DNA of 11,091 bases from Methanosarcinales archaeon (GTDB lineage Archaea > Halobacteriota > Syntropharchaeia > Alkanophagales > Methanospirareceae): contig JAUXGS010000016.1 of assembly GCA_030621945.1 (NCBI GenBank), forward strand, positions 1 to 11,091. The letters are read 5' to 3'. Positions 1 to 6,252 of the stretch are shown here, piece after piece; position 1 is the stretch's first letter, and each line of letters opens with the position of its first letter. The notes beneath the pieces are model-generated. The model saw only the letters and a list, made by a program, of their open reading frames with translations. It was not told the DNA's origin and did not search any database. The translations under genes and the position numbers were made by a program.

Positions 1-1
1 A

Positions 2-307
2 AATTCGGTAATTACGGGCTTAGATGGCCTTCCAATCCTGTGGGAGAATTCAAGCGAAGTTTCTTTAATATCGGCGGCGAGTGTGGCGGCTCTCGGTGCT
101 ATTGAAGAGATGCTAAAGCAAGTGGGAGAGGGGAAGCTGGAAAACATACTCGTGGAGTCGGATTCTGAAAAGGTGTTTATAAAGAAGATAAGAGAGGAAC
201 TTGTTCTCATTCTTTTTGCTCAGAGAAACGCCAATCTGGGATTGATAAGGTTGGAGATGCGAAGAGCGACGAAAAAAATCGAGGATATATTTAAAAAATC
301 GGGATGA
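2..307 (+). CDS. Roadblock/LC7 domain protein, 3' part (5' end outside window)
   Basis: The open frame enters from the left edge and ends at TGA 305-307. It starts with VITGLDGLPI, then SAASVAALGAIEEML, a middle stretch LENILVESDSEKVFIKKI and an ending AQRNANLGLIRLEMRRATKKI. That order is the Roadblock/LC7 fold: a strand with a DGLPI-like turn, a long helix, two strands, then the NLGLIRLEMRRA helix. Prokaryotic family members are small (about 110-130 residues) and commonly act as dimeric regulators of small GTPases (MglB-type) or in motility and signalling; no GTPase gene is visible here to name a partner. About 101 codons are present, so only a few N-terminal residues should be missing. A GTG at 83 is inside the domain and is not the real start. 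Confidence 0.85.
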   Translation, partial: NSVITGLDGLPILWENSSEVSLISAASVAALGAIEEMLKQVGEGKLENILVESDSEKVFIKKIREELVLILFAQRNANLGLIRLEMRRATKKIEDIFKKSG

Positions 308-432
308 GTAGGGAGAAATTTTAAGTGCGCCTAACCTTTTTATATTGCGATCGCATACACATTATCCTGAACGATGAGCGGGTAAGCATGGATTTTCTCA
401 TGGCAATCAGTATTTTCGTTTTTGGACTCGTG

Positions 433-550
433 CTCCTCAATTACTCTCTATGAAACCACCGTTCGTGCTAAACAACCTCAAAAGGCATGGCATGCGGTTT
501 CAGACACAAAACCATCTGAGGGTTATAAAACATCGACTTGGTGAGTTGCT
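433..550 (+). pseudogene. Decayed hicB 3'-end remnant (repeat of 1153-1271)
   Basis: About 118 bases align with the last 19 codons of the intact hicB and the 60 bases after it, at roughly 85% identity by eye. The coding part keeps the peptide YETTVRAKQPQKA in one frame with only silent third-position changes (ACT/ACC, CGC/CGT, CAG/CAA). One extra base near 441-448 shifts the frame, and the hicB stop TGA has become TGG. No upstream hicB or hicA sequence is found before it, so this is a truncated remnant of a second hicB locus or the scar of a duplication. Confidence 0.75.
433..550 (+). repeat. Diverged direct repeat, copy 1 (copy 2 at 1153-1271)
   Basis: Direct repeat spaced about 720 bases apart, flanking the hicAB pair on its 5' side and overlapping its 3' end. 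Both copies include a hairpin (492-515 here) and a TTATAAAA box (523-530 here). Homology stops abruptly on the left at the CTCCTCAA shared by both copies and fades on the right after GTTGCT/GGTGCT. Confidence 0.8.
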
Positions 551-681
551 GCTGTGGTACTATGATTCCGGAGTTTCCTTCTTTTGTCTCTGAGAACATT
601 CGTTACTGGAACTATGGCACGTTAGTTATATTCAGGATAGGATATGTCGCAGATATACGTCATGATACAAAAAGTTTTAAT

Positions 682-696
682 CTACTGTTTTAGTAG
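682..696. promoter_or_regulatory. Inverted repeat in the hicA promoter region
   Basis: CTACT (682-686) and AGTAG (692-696) are perfect 5-base inverted arms around GTTTT, ending 8 bases before the hicA ATG and just after an AT-rich box (about 669-680). The position suits an operator for autoregulation of the toxin-antitoxin operon, but the arms are short and the HicB here shows no clear DNA-binding domain. Confidence 0.25.
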
Positions 697-704
697 TTTG
701 ATAG

Positions 705-944
705 ATGAATAAGCGACGCGTGCTTGAGGAGCTAAAGAAGAGTCCGAAAAAAGTTCGCTTTGAAAAGTTATGTACGATTGCGGGGGTTTTTGGTTTTAGG
801 TTGAGAGGTGGGAAAGGCAGCCATCGGATTTATGTGCGTGATGGAGTAGAAGAGCTATTGAATTTTCAAAATGTGGGTGGTAAGGCAAAACCTTATCAAG
901 TTAGACAGCTTATAAAATTAATCGAAAAATATGGTTTATTATAG
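705..944 (+). CDS. hicA: HicA-family mRNA interferase toxin
   Basis: A 79-residue protein with the HicA (YcfA-like) double-stranded-RNA-binding fold. HicA toxins cleave mRNA and tmRNA when not held by HicB. The key segment is GGKGSHRIYV (about 35-44), whose histidine in the G-S-H motif is the family catalytic residue. It is followed by a strand ending in NFQNVGGKAKPYQVRQLIKLIEKYGLL, the usual C-terminal helix of the family. Length is normal for HicA (60-85). No ribosome binding site is obvious before the ATG, and an AT-rich box about 25-35 bases upstream suggests a leaderless or very short-leader transcript. The TAG stop sits within the ribosome binding site of hicB, so the two genes are transcribed together, toxin first. 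Confidence 0.88.
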   Translation: MNKRRVLEELKKSPKKVRFEKLCTIAGVFGFRLRGGKGSHRIYVRDGVEELLNFQNVGGKAKPYQVRQLIKLIEKYGLL

Positions 945-950
945 GAGGAG
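943..950 (+). promoter_or_regulatory. Shine-Dalgarno site of hicB
   Basis: AGGAGGAG lies four bases before ATG 955 and overlaps the hicA stop codon. It favours ATG 955 over the in-frame ATG 931, which lies upstream of the site and inside hicA. Confidence 0.7.
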
Positions 951-954
951 AACG

Positions 955-1209
955 ATGTATAAATACGCGATAGAGATATTTTATAGCGACGAGGATGAGG
1001 GCTACATCGCAGTAGTACCTGAGCTGCCGGGCTGCTCGGCATTCGGTAAAACAGAAGAAGCGGCATTGGAAGAGGTTAAAATCGCTATCGAACTGTGGTT
1101 AGAAACTGCCAAAGAAGAAGGACGTGAAATACCGCAACCACAGGGAAAAGAACTCCTCAACACACTTTATGAAACTACCGTTCGCGCTAAACAGCCTCAA
1201 AAGGCGTGA
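955..1209 (+). CDS. hicB: HicB-family antitoxin
   Basis: An 84-residue antitoxin of the HicB family (partial RNase H-like fold) that should bind and block HicA. The N-terminus MYKYAIEIFYSDEDEGYIAV followed by VPELPGCSAFGKTEEAALEEVKIAIELWL is the classic HicB signature: the D/E-G-Y-x-A-x-V-P-E-L-P-G-C strand-turn, then G-x-T-x-E-E-A and a long helix. The tail EEGREIPQP is also typical. After about residue 62 the protein carries a short extension (LLNTLYETTVRAKQPQKA) with no visible helix-turn-helix or ribbon-helix-helix domain, so autoregulation by this protein is uncertain. The extension is also preserved, out of frame with its own 5' side, in the remnant at 433-550. Confidence 0.9.
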   Translation: MYKYAIEIFYSDEDEGYIAVVPELPGCSAFGKTEEAALEEVKIAIELWLETAKEEGREIPQPQGKELLNTLYETTVRAKQPQKA

Positions 1210-1271
1210 CATGCGGTTTCCTGGCATAAAACCATCTGAGGGTTATAAAAACATCGATTTGGTGAGGTGCT
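1153..1271 (+). repeat. Diverged direct repeat, copy 2
   Basis: Covers the last 19 codons of hicB and about 60 bases downstream; partner of 433-550. The downstream part holds a hairpin (1211-1235) and a TTATAAAA box (1243-1250), both present in the first copy. Confidence 0.8.
1211..1235 (+). promoter_or_regulatory. Hairpin just after the hicB stop codon
   Basis: ATG-C-GGTTT (1211-1219) pairs with AAACCAT (1229-1235), eight base pairs with one bulged C. In the other repeat copy (492-515) the arms are identical while the loop differs. It could be a terminator or 3' processing structure for hicAB, or part of a signal for downstream transcription, since TTATAAAA follows at 1243. Confidence 0.4.
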
Positions 1272-1388
1272 ACAAAGGAACGATATTGCGTGTTTATATT
1301 GCATTAAACAGTACCTTGTCGAGGGATCCCCTTAAATTAGTGCCCTGCTTATTTCCACATCTTTACACATAAGCAAAAACCCAGAAAA

Positions 1389-1416
1389 ACTTTTATCACA
1401 CATATTAATAATATAA
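1389..1416 (+). promoter_or_regulatory. AT-rich promoter of the EVE-nuclease gene
   Basis: ACTTTTATC (1389-1397) and TATTAATAATATAA (1403-1416) are TATA-like boxes ahead of ATG 1464. A weak AAGGA site (1449-1453) precedes the start by 10 bases, so this gene probably has a leader and its own promoter, separate from hicAB. Confidence 0.4.
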
Positions 1417-1463
1417 GAGTAAATCTTAGATAGAGTCAAAATTACGGCAAGGAACCTATACCA

Positions 1464-2435
1464 ATGGCAAATGCATTCGTTGTAAATTGCAGACCCCATA
1501 ATTGGGAGGCTTGTGATAGAGAAACTATCTTCGGACTTAAAGAGGGAATTGGTCTACCATCCCTAAAAGAGGGAGATATAATCCTATTCAGAATTAGTGG
1601 CCCTAACTATGGAGTAAAGGCCATTTGGTATTTTGAAAAAGCAATGATGGTTGACCAGACCGTAAGAGTACCCTGGACAGACAGCAAATATGGTTGGATA
1701 ATAAAGTGTAAGCCTATAATCAAATTATCGAGAGTTTTTAGTGAAGATTTTCAAACTTCGTCGAAAAAGTCGGCAAAAATTTCTGACTTCTATGCTGGAG
1801 GTATAATTAGATCTATCGTATCACTAAAACCACGTCAAATTAAAGATTATCTCCACAACATTTTGAACGAATTTCAAAGTGAAGTTGGCGGGACTTTCGA
1901 TTATTTTGGCGAAAAGAAAATTGTAAAGCAATTTCTTGAAGAATACTTAGACTCGCTAAATCTAAAAGAGACAGCTATTAAACCACCTTCAATTACCTCA
2001 TCTGAAGGAATATTAGCCGAGGAAGAGGATTTAGATGCGTCTGAAAAGGAATTAGAGCTTCCAGCTGTTACAAAAGGCAAAAAATCGAAGCCACTCTATG
2101 GCATTGTCGGAGAAAGAATCGACCTTCCGATCCTCAACTACGCACCGCTAAATGAAAAAGGTGTGATTCTCCTATTTGGCTACTATCTTCAAGACTTAGG
2201 AATTTCGCATGTAGAAGAAATAAAGAGTGGCTTTCCTGATGCAATTGCAATGCAGTCAATTGGGAACGGCAAATATAAGCGGATAAGAATTGAATTTGAA
2301 TTCCGAAGTAGTTCATTTATCAGACATAATCACCCAATTGATGAGTGTGACGTAATCGTTTGTTGGATTCATGATTGGCATGATTGCCCTCTTGAAGTCA
2401 TTGAATTACAAACTGCTTTATTTAATCAAGACTGA
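1464..2435 (+). CDS. EVE-domain protein fused to a PD-(D/E)XK-like nuclease domain (putative modification-dependent restriction enzyme)
   Basis: A 323-residue protein in two parts. Residues about 3-95 look like an EVE (PUA/YTH-like) domain: FVVNCRPHNWEAC, then IFGLKEG, LKEGDIILFRISG, an aromatic-rich strand around IWYFEKAM, and VPWTDSKYGWIIKCKPI. EVE and YTH-like domains form an aromatic pocket that reads modified bases. After a charged, low-complexity linker (about 165-210) comes a C-terminal domain with GFPDAIAM (256-263), RIRIEFEF (274-281) and CDVIVCWIHDW (295-305). The D259 and E277/E279 spacing suits a PD-(D/E)XK-type active site, though the usual lysine is not evident. From known EVE-nuclease fusions I infer DNA cleavage near modified bases, i.e. 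type IV-like restriction. The gene is more AT-rich than the repair genes downstream and stands next to a toxin-antitoxin pair, which suggests recent acquisition. No methyltransferase is visible here. Confidence 0.65.
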   Translation: MANAFVVNCRPHNWEACDRETIFGLKEGIGLPSLKEGDIILFRISGPNYGVKAIWYFEKAMMVDQTVRVPWTDSKYGWIIKCKPIIKLSRVFSEDFQTSSKKSAKISDFYAGGIIRSIVSLKPRQIKDYLHNILNEFQSEVGGTFDYFGEKKIVKQFLEEYLDSLNLKETAIKPPSITSSEGILAEEEDLDASEKELELPAVTKGKKSKPLYGIVGERIDLPILNYAPLNEKGVILLFGYYLQDLGISHVEEIKSGFPDAIAMQSIGNGKYKRIRIEFEFRSSSFIRHNHPIDECDVIVCWIHDWHDCPLEVIELQTALFNQD

Positions 2436-2440
2436 TTAAT

Positions 2441-2455
2441 TTGTTTAACTTTTTT
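2441..2455 (+). terminator. T-rich tract after the EVE-nuclease gene
   Basis: TTGTTTAACTTTTTT begins six bases after the TGA. Archaeal RNA polymerase terminates at such U-tracts without needing a hairpin. Confidence 0.4.
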
Positions 2456-2480
2456 AGATTATAAAAGTTATCTAACAATG

Positions 2481-2589
2481 GTTTCAAGGCGACCGAAGGG
2501 CTCTGTTTCGAATCTGATTTTCATAGTCCAGCATCAAACTTGCACTAAAACTGGAGGGTCTAGTGCCCGCTACCTTCGGCACCTTAAAC
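2481..2589. other. Foldable convergent-intergenic element (possible structured RNA)
   Basis: Nested complementary arms: GTTTCAAGG (2481-2489) with CCTTAAAC (2582-2589, one bulge), and CCGAAGG (2493-2499) with CCTTCGG (2573-2579). Inside them TCCAG (2527-2531) pairs with CTGGA (2551-2555), and GCACTA (2542-2547), lying in that loop, pairs with TAGTGC (2561-2566), which would make an H-type pseudoknot. It sits between the 3' ends of two convergent genes. It could be a small RNA, a bidirectional terminator or a relic of a mobile element; strand is unknown. It does not fit a tRNA. Confidence 0.35.
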
Positions 2590-2626
2590 TAAACGTTAGA
2601 ATTTTTTTGAGGTTTTAATACAACAC

Positions 2627-4165
2627 TTATTGAAGCGCAATCCTCGTCTCGTTTGGATCCAACCCCTTCCACTTTACGGCGAAGCCTAAGTGCGTTAACA
2701 CTTCGTCTACATTTGGCGACCTCATAGCTTCAATAACCCTCCGTGCCTCTACATACTTATTTATAGACAACAGCTTCTCCTTTACTTCTCCCAGCAGCTC
2801 CTTTCTGACAATAACATCCTTAAACACCACATAGTCCGGGTGCGTCACACTTGCTCGTATCGCATCCTGACTCATCGCGTATTTTTGAGCGATTTCTTTA
2901 ATAAGAACTATATCCCCCTCCAGCTCTATCTTCGTTTCCTTCAACTGCTCAACCTGTTTCGTTATCGCTTCTTGTTCGATCTCCGCTAAATAGCGGACGA
3001 CATCACCAATCGGAACTTTTTTGCTGTACAGTATCACAGGTTGATCGAGACCCAGATCGAACTGCGCGGCATTGAAGCATGCTAAGTTTTTGTCGATGGC
3101 CACCAGCATCGTAAACGGTAAAGCTCGCAGCTTTGCCAATTTCCTCTTTATATATGAGTCAGTCCAGAACCCGACTATCTCAAAATAAGTTTCTATCTCC
3201 AGCTCTTTATGCCTGAACTTGAAATCCGGAATGAACACGCCTTTTTTCGTGAAAATCACGTCGGGCTCGCGTATCAACTCCCAGCTCTTTGCTACAGGTA
3301 ACGATAAAAACTCGTTATAGAATCTTTTTTCAATGCTGCTGTCAAAGGTCGTTTTTGCCGCTTCGCTCGCCAATTCTTCACTCAACAACAGATTTCTGTC
3401 CCGACTGTCTAGGATGAAATGATAAATCCTCGGTGTGTCTCGTCTAATAACAATCTCAGCATCTATTTGCCAACTCTCACTTCTTACAATAGAGGGTAGC
3501 AGTTTCGCCAGCGACGTGCCGTACTTCTCGCTCAATTTCAGCAATGACGACGCTCCTTCAACCCTTATTCTATCTCGCCCCTCCTGGAGATACATCAGGC
3601 CAAAATACTTTATTGCTCTGAAAATCTCTGGCGCTTTGCCTTTAACTGCGATGGTCATACCAGTGGATTTGAATAACAGCGTTTGAGCCAGTGCGAGATT
3701 GTACCATTTCAAGAGCGCTTCAGGACTCAAAGGCTCAAAATTCTCTAAAATAACCTCTGATTCCTGGTCTGCCCATAACGACTGCTCCAAATCCTCTGCT
3801 GGGATGGTCAGATTATTGGCAACAGATTCGATAACCTCTGCTCTTTCTTCTCTGTTCGTAACCTTGCTCTCAGAGGCGATCTCGAAAACCGCTCGCCGTG
3901 CAAGCACAGGTTCGATGATGAACTTCGATCTAAACGTGCATCGCCGCTCCAAGAGCGTTCTCAAGCCACGTACACGTTTGAAATTCAAGCCCTGTTCAAG
4001 TTCCTCCAGGAGTTCATCTATTTCGCTCTTCTTCTTGCCTGTTAAATTTTTGTAAACGTCTATAAGCTCTGCTGCCAGTTCGAGGTGTTCTGCGGTAAGC
4101 TGAGCGAAATCGGGATATATCCTGTCCTTTTTTATCCTTGTGATGAGCAGGTCACTTGGTAGCAT
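2627..4165 (-). CDS. bax1: Bax1 endonuclease, partner of archaeal XPB (DUF790 family)
   Basis: A 512-residue protein of the DUF790/Bax1 family, the structure-specific endonuclease that binds archaeal XPB helicase and incises DNA near the bubble it opens. I chose ATG 4165 because the family typically begins MLPSDLL and a GAGGAG site (4174-4179) lies eight bases upstream; the frame stays open to 4231 but those 22 extra residues overlap xpb and look unrelated. Features: N-terminal MLPSDLLITRIKKDRIYP, a long helical region, and a nuclease core with SSIEKRFYNEF (276-286), GVFIPDFKF (309-317, D314) and ETYFEIVGFW (325-334), consistent with the metal-binding acidic residues of a PD-(D/E)XK-like site. 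The C-terminus is helical. It overlaps the end of xpb by 14 bases, so the two are co-transcribed and probably translationally coupled. Confidence 0.92.
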   Translation of the reverse strand: MLPSDLLITRIKKDRIYPDFAQLTAEHLELAAELIDVYKNLTGKKKSEIDELLEELEQGLNFKRVRGLRTLLERRCTFRSKFIIEPVLARRAVFEIASESKVTNREERAEVIESVANNLTIPAEDLEQSLWADQESEVILENFEPLSPEALLKWYNLALAQTLLFKSTGMTIAVKGKAPEIFRAIKYFGLMYLQEGRDRIRVEGASSLLKLSEKYGTSLAKLLPSIVRSESWQIDAEIVIRRDTPRIYHFILDSRDRNLLLSEELASEAAKTTFDSSIEKRFYNEFLSLPVAKSWELIREPDVIFTKKGVFIPDFKFRHKELEIETYFEIVGFWTDSYIKRKLAKLRALPFTMLVAIDKNLACFNAAQFDLGLDQPVILYSKKVPIGDVVRYLAEIEQEAITKQVEQLKETKIELEGDIVLIKEIAQKYAMSQDAIRASVTHPDYVVFKDVIVRKELLGEVKEKLLSINKYVEARRVIEAMRSPNVDEVLTHLGFAVKWKGLDPNETRIALQ

Positions 4166-5489
4166 GTTTGCGTCTCCTCGAAATACCAATCTCAGTCGTA
4201 CCTTTTGATACAATTTCGTATAGAACAGCAAGTTTACCCTCCTTCTTTCGCAATATCCTGCCTAATCGCTGCTTATATTCCCTTTTGCTCCCGCTGCCAC
4301 TCAGAATAACACCAACGGATGCTTCTGGCACATCAATGCCCTCTTCCAAAACCTTGGAGGTTACTATCGTTTTATACTTGCTCGTTCGAAAATTATCTAA
4401 GATTTCCGCTCGCTCATCTTTCTGCGTGGTATGCGTAATCGCAGGTATAAGGAACTCTTTGGAGATCGCATAGACTAACGAATTGTGCTCCGTAAATATT
4501 ATCATCAGTTCACCGAAATGATTCTCCAGAATTTCAGATAGGACTTGTAACTTCGATTGTGAGTTTAACGCTGTGCGTCGCGCTCGGTTTCGTGCCAGCA
4601 ACGCCTCTCGCGCTCTTGGGTCTCGACCACTCCTCATAACGAGCAATCGGAAATCTCGCGGTGATCTCAAAACGACATGCTTTTCTTTCAAGAAATCGGT
4701 GAATACCGCGTGATATTTTTCGTATTCCTTTCGTTCGTCATCCGTTAAATCAGTAACGATCTTCCGCGTTGTATATTCCGCTAAATGCGTGCCTTTTAGT
4801 TTATCAACGCCGATTTCGTAAACCTTCCCGCCTACCAGTCGTTCGAGCGCTTTATGGAGGCCATCTTCTCGTTCGTACGTTGCGGTTAAGCCCAGCCGGT
4901 ACGGAGCAACAAACATCTCGGCTATGTTCGTATAGCCCGGTGATGGCAGATGGTGCACCTCATCAAACACCACGAACAAGAAACGATTGCCAAGCTCTTC
5001 CGCCCGTAAATACGCGGTGTCGTACGTCGCTACGGTTATTGGCTTTAATACGTGGCTTTCACCGCTGTAAGTGCCAACTTCCAGTCCAAACTTCTCCTCC
5101 AGCTCGTGTTTCCACTGCTTTAATAGTTCCAGCGTTGGCACGACAATCAGCGTAGGTACATTCAACACGGAAATTGCTTTTATCCCTATTACCGTCTTGC
5201 CCGCACCGGTCGGTAAAACCAGAACGCCATTCCGTGTTCGAAGCCAGGTATGCAATGCATCCTTTTGATAATCGCGTAAGGTCACATTACACTTCAAATG
5301 CGGCATTGGCAGCACATCCAAAACGGTATCTTCGTAATCGAGTTTGGAGAGTTTGAGATACTCTATCAAATCGCGGTAGAACATACCCAAGCATCTATAA
5401 CAGCCGGATCTCGTGTCCCACACTGTATGCGGCAACTTGAAATTGCTCTTTACAACAAGTGTTCCTTTCTCGAAGCGTAACGTTATCAC
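4152..5489 (-). CDS. xpb: Archaeal XPB/Rad25 DNA helicase (SF2, ERCC3 homologue)
   Basis: A 445-residue superfamily 2 DNA helicase/translocase, the usual length of archaeal XPB. Domains in order: N-terminal damage-recognition-like region (1-65), helicase domain 1 with the Q-motif-like LRDYQKDAL (71-79), Walker A LPTGAGKT (92-99), motif II DEVHH (176-180) and motif III LTAT (201-204). This is followed directly by YEREDG (205-210), the RED motif typical of XPB. A thumb-like helical insert (about 248-310) is followed by helicase domain 2 with motif V around TSKVLEEGIDVP (377-388) and motif VI QRLGRILR (407-414). ATP-driven unwinding is inferred in nucleotide excision-type repair with Bax1, encoded immediately downstream. 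The start is a GTG without a strong ribosome binding site; no better in-frame start lies upstream before a stop. Confidence 0.93.
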   Translation of the reverse strand: MITLRFEKGTLVVKSNFKLPHTVWDTRSGCYRCLGMFYRDLIEYLKLSKLDYEDTVLDVLPMPHLKCNVTLRDYQKDALHTWLRTRNGVLVLPTGAGKTVIGIKAISVLNVPTLIVVPTLELLKQWKHELEEKFGLEVGTYSGESHVLKPITVATYDTAYLRAEELGNRFLFVVFDEVHHLPSPGYTNIAEMFVAPYRLGLTATYEREDGLHKALERLVGGKVYEIGVDKLKGTHLAEYTTRKIVTDLTDDERKEYEKYHAVFTDFLKEKHVVLRSPRDFRLLVMRSGRDPRAREALLARNRARRTALNSQSKLQVLSEILENHFGELMIIFTEHNSLVYAISKEFLIPAITHTTQKDERAEILDNFRTSKYKTIVTSKVLEEGIDVPEASVGVILSGSGSKREYKQRLGRILRKKEGKLAVLYEIVSKGTTEIGISRRRKHATK

Positions 5490-5528
5490 GGTAATCTTAT
5501 TCCAATTGAGGATTCAAGAGATAAAATT

Positions 5529-5945
5529 CTATGCCCTACAATCGCGTACCAGTTCTTCCACGTTTTCCATTACAAATCTTTTTATACGTTCTAACTCTTG
5601 ACAACGCTCAAATCGGGCCTCAGTTCTTTTTAGTATCTCCTCAGTGGTGAGTTCCGGCGCCATTCTTATATAATCCAAAACATAATGCAAATACCACGCC
5701 GTTACATATTCACTCCCTTTTTGACGCGCAAACATTAACTGAAGGTACTTAGGAATCTTCATTATCCTTTCAAAATCGTGCGTCCTTACTAATCGCAAAA
5801 TAATCGTTTTTCCTTCTCGTTCACAGAACTCCATAAACTCCAGAGTTTTGTCAGGAAAGTCACTTAAATGATTGACAAAGTCCGCAATTTCTTCGGATAG
5901 TCCCATCTTCTCCGCCCATTTATCATGAATTTCCCACTTCGGCAT
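5529..5945 (-). CDS. Conserved-looking protein of unknown function upstream of xpb
   Basis: A 138-residue, soluble, mostly helical protein that I cannot assign to a named family. The start MPKWEIHDKWAEKMGLSEEI and the central YVTAWYLHYVLDYI look like conserved blocks, and several histidine/aspartate residues (H7, H56-D57, H87, D91) are spaced in a way that recalls HD-type metal sites, though the full HD pattern is not there. There is no signal peptide or membrane segment. It lies 39 bases upstream of xpb on the same strand, probably in one transcript with xpb and bax1, driven by the AT-rich box at about 5978-5988. A link to DNA repair is guilt by association only. The ATG at 5945 is the first in the frame and sits about 33 bases from that box. 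Confidence 0.7.
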   Translation of the reverse strand: MPKWEIHDKWAEKMGLSEEIADFVNHLSDFPDKTLEFMEFCEREGKTIILRLVRTHDFERIMKIPKYLQLMFARQKGSEYVTAWYLHYVLDYIRMAPELTTEEILKRTEARFERCQELERIKRFVMENVEELVRDCRA

Positions 5946-5977
5946 AATAATCTCTGATTAACTTAATACCCTCGCCA

Positions 5978-5988
5978 ATAAATAATAA
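5978..5988 (-). promoter_or_regulatory. TATA-like box for the unknown gene-xpb-bax1 unit
   Basis: On the minus strand this reads TTATTATTTAT, about 33 bases before ATG 5945. A start site about 25 bases downstream would leave a leader of around 10 bases. Confidence 0.4.
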
Positions 5989-6122
5989 GGGGCTGATTTT
6001 TATTACAATAAGTAGTAAAAATGAATGCAAACGATTTGTCTCACCACTCGATAACAAAGAGCAAAACGGAGTGGGATAAGGCATTTAAAATGATGCTGAA
6101 AACCAGCTTCTTTTGGCAAAGT

Positions 6123-6163
6123 TTTTCTTAAAAAGAAAAGGTTTGTTGATAAGTCAAACCTTT
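6123..6163 (-). terminator. Hairpin plus T-rich tract, probable minus-strand terminator
   Basis: AAAGGTTTG (6137-6145) and CAAACCTTT (6155-6163) are perfect 9-base inverted arms around a 9-base loop. Reading the minus strand, the hairpin is followed by TTTTCTTTTTAAG, a U-rich tail. It lies 90-130 bases after the stop of the cyclodeaminase gene at 6253. A second inverted pair, TTTTCTT (6123-6129) and AAGAAAA (6133-6139), overlaps the tail. Confidence 0.5.
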
Positions 6164-6252
6164 AGAAGAGGTTCAATCCAATCAACCCTTTAAAAAAGTT
6201 TTGATCCAAAATTAAGTTCTTTGGGCTGGGAGTGCTGATGGGGGGATGTCCC

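Larger units (their letters stand above)
308..704. other. Intergenic region with hicB remnant and possible promoter
   Basis: This 397-base gap has no convincing full gene. It holds a TATA-like tract (about 336-345) followed by the 10-base palindrome TGCGATCGCA (346-355), a 21-codon hydrophobic mini-ORF (388-453) and a decayed copy of the hicB 3' end (433-550). A 43-codon open frame at 562-693 has no recognisable features. Confidence 0.6.
5946..6252. other. Non-coding gap between two minus-strand units
   Basis: This 307-base AT-rich stretch separates the end of the cyclodeaminase pseudogene from the promoter of the next unit. It holds a promoter-like box, overlapping inverted repeats (6121-6190) and a 36-codon open frame (6021-6131) with no recognisable features. 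I see no RNA gene. Confidence 0.55.

Noticed and set aside
562..693. 43-codon open frame before hicA
   Set aside because: No recognisable domain or clear ribosome binding site; it starts right after the decayed repeat and ends in the hicA promoter, so it is probably chance.
2495..2585. tRNA-like T-loop string GTTTCGAATC near 2505-2514
   Set aside because: No matching acceptor stem, T-stem or anticodon arm on either strand; the surrounding pairings form a different fold.
4163..4231. Longer Bax1 start at 4231
   Set aside because: The added 22 residues fall inside xpb, lack a ribosome binding site, and precede the canonical MLPSDLL beginning.
6021..6131. 36-codon open frame in the gap 5946-6252
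   Set aside because: Short, no ribosome binding site, no family resemblance; its end lies in the inverted repeats that look like a terminator.
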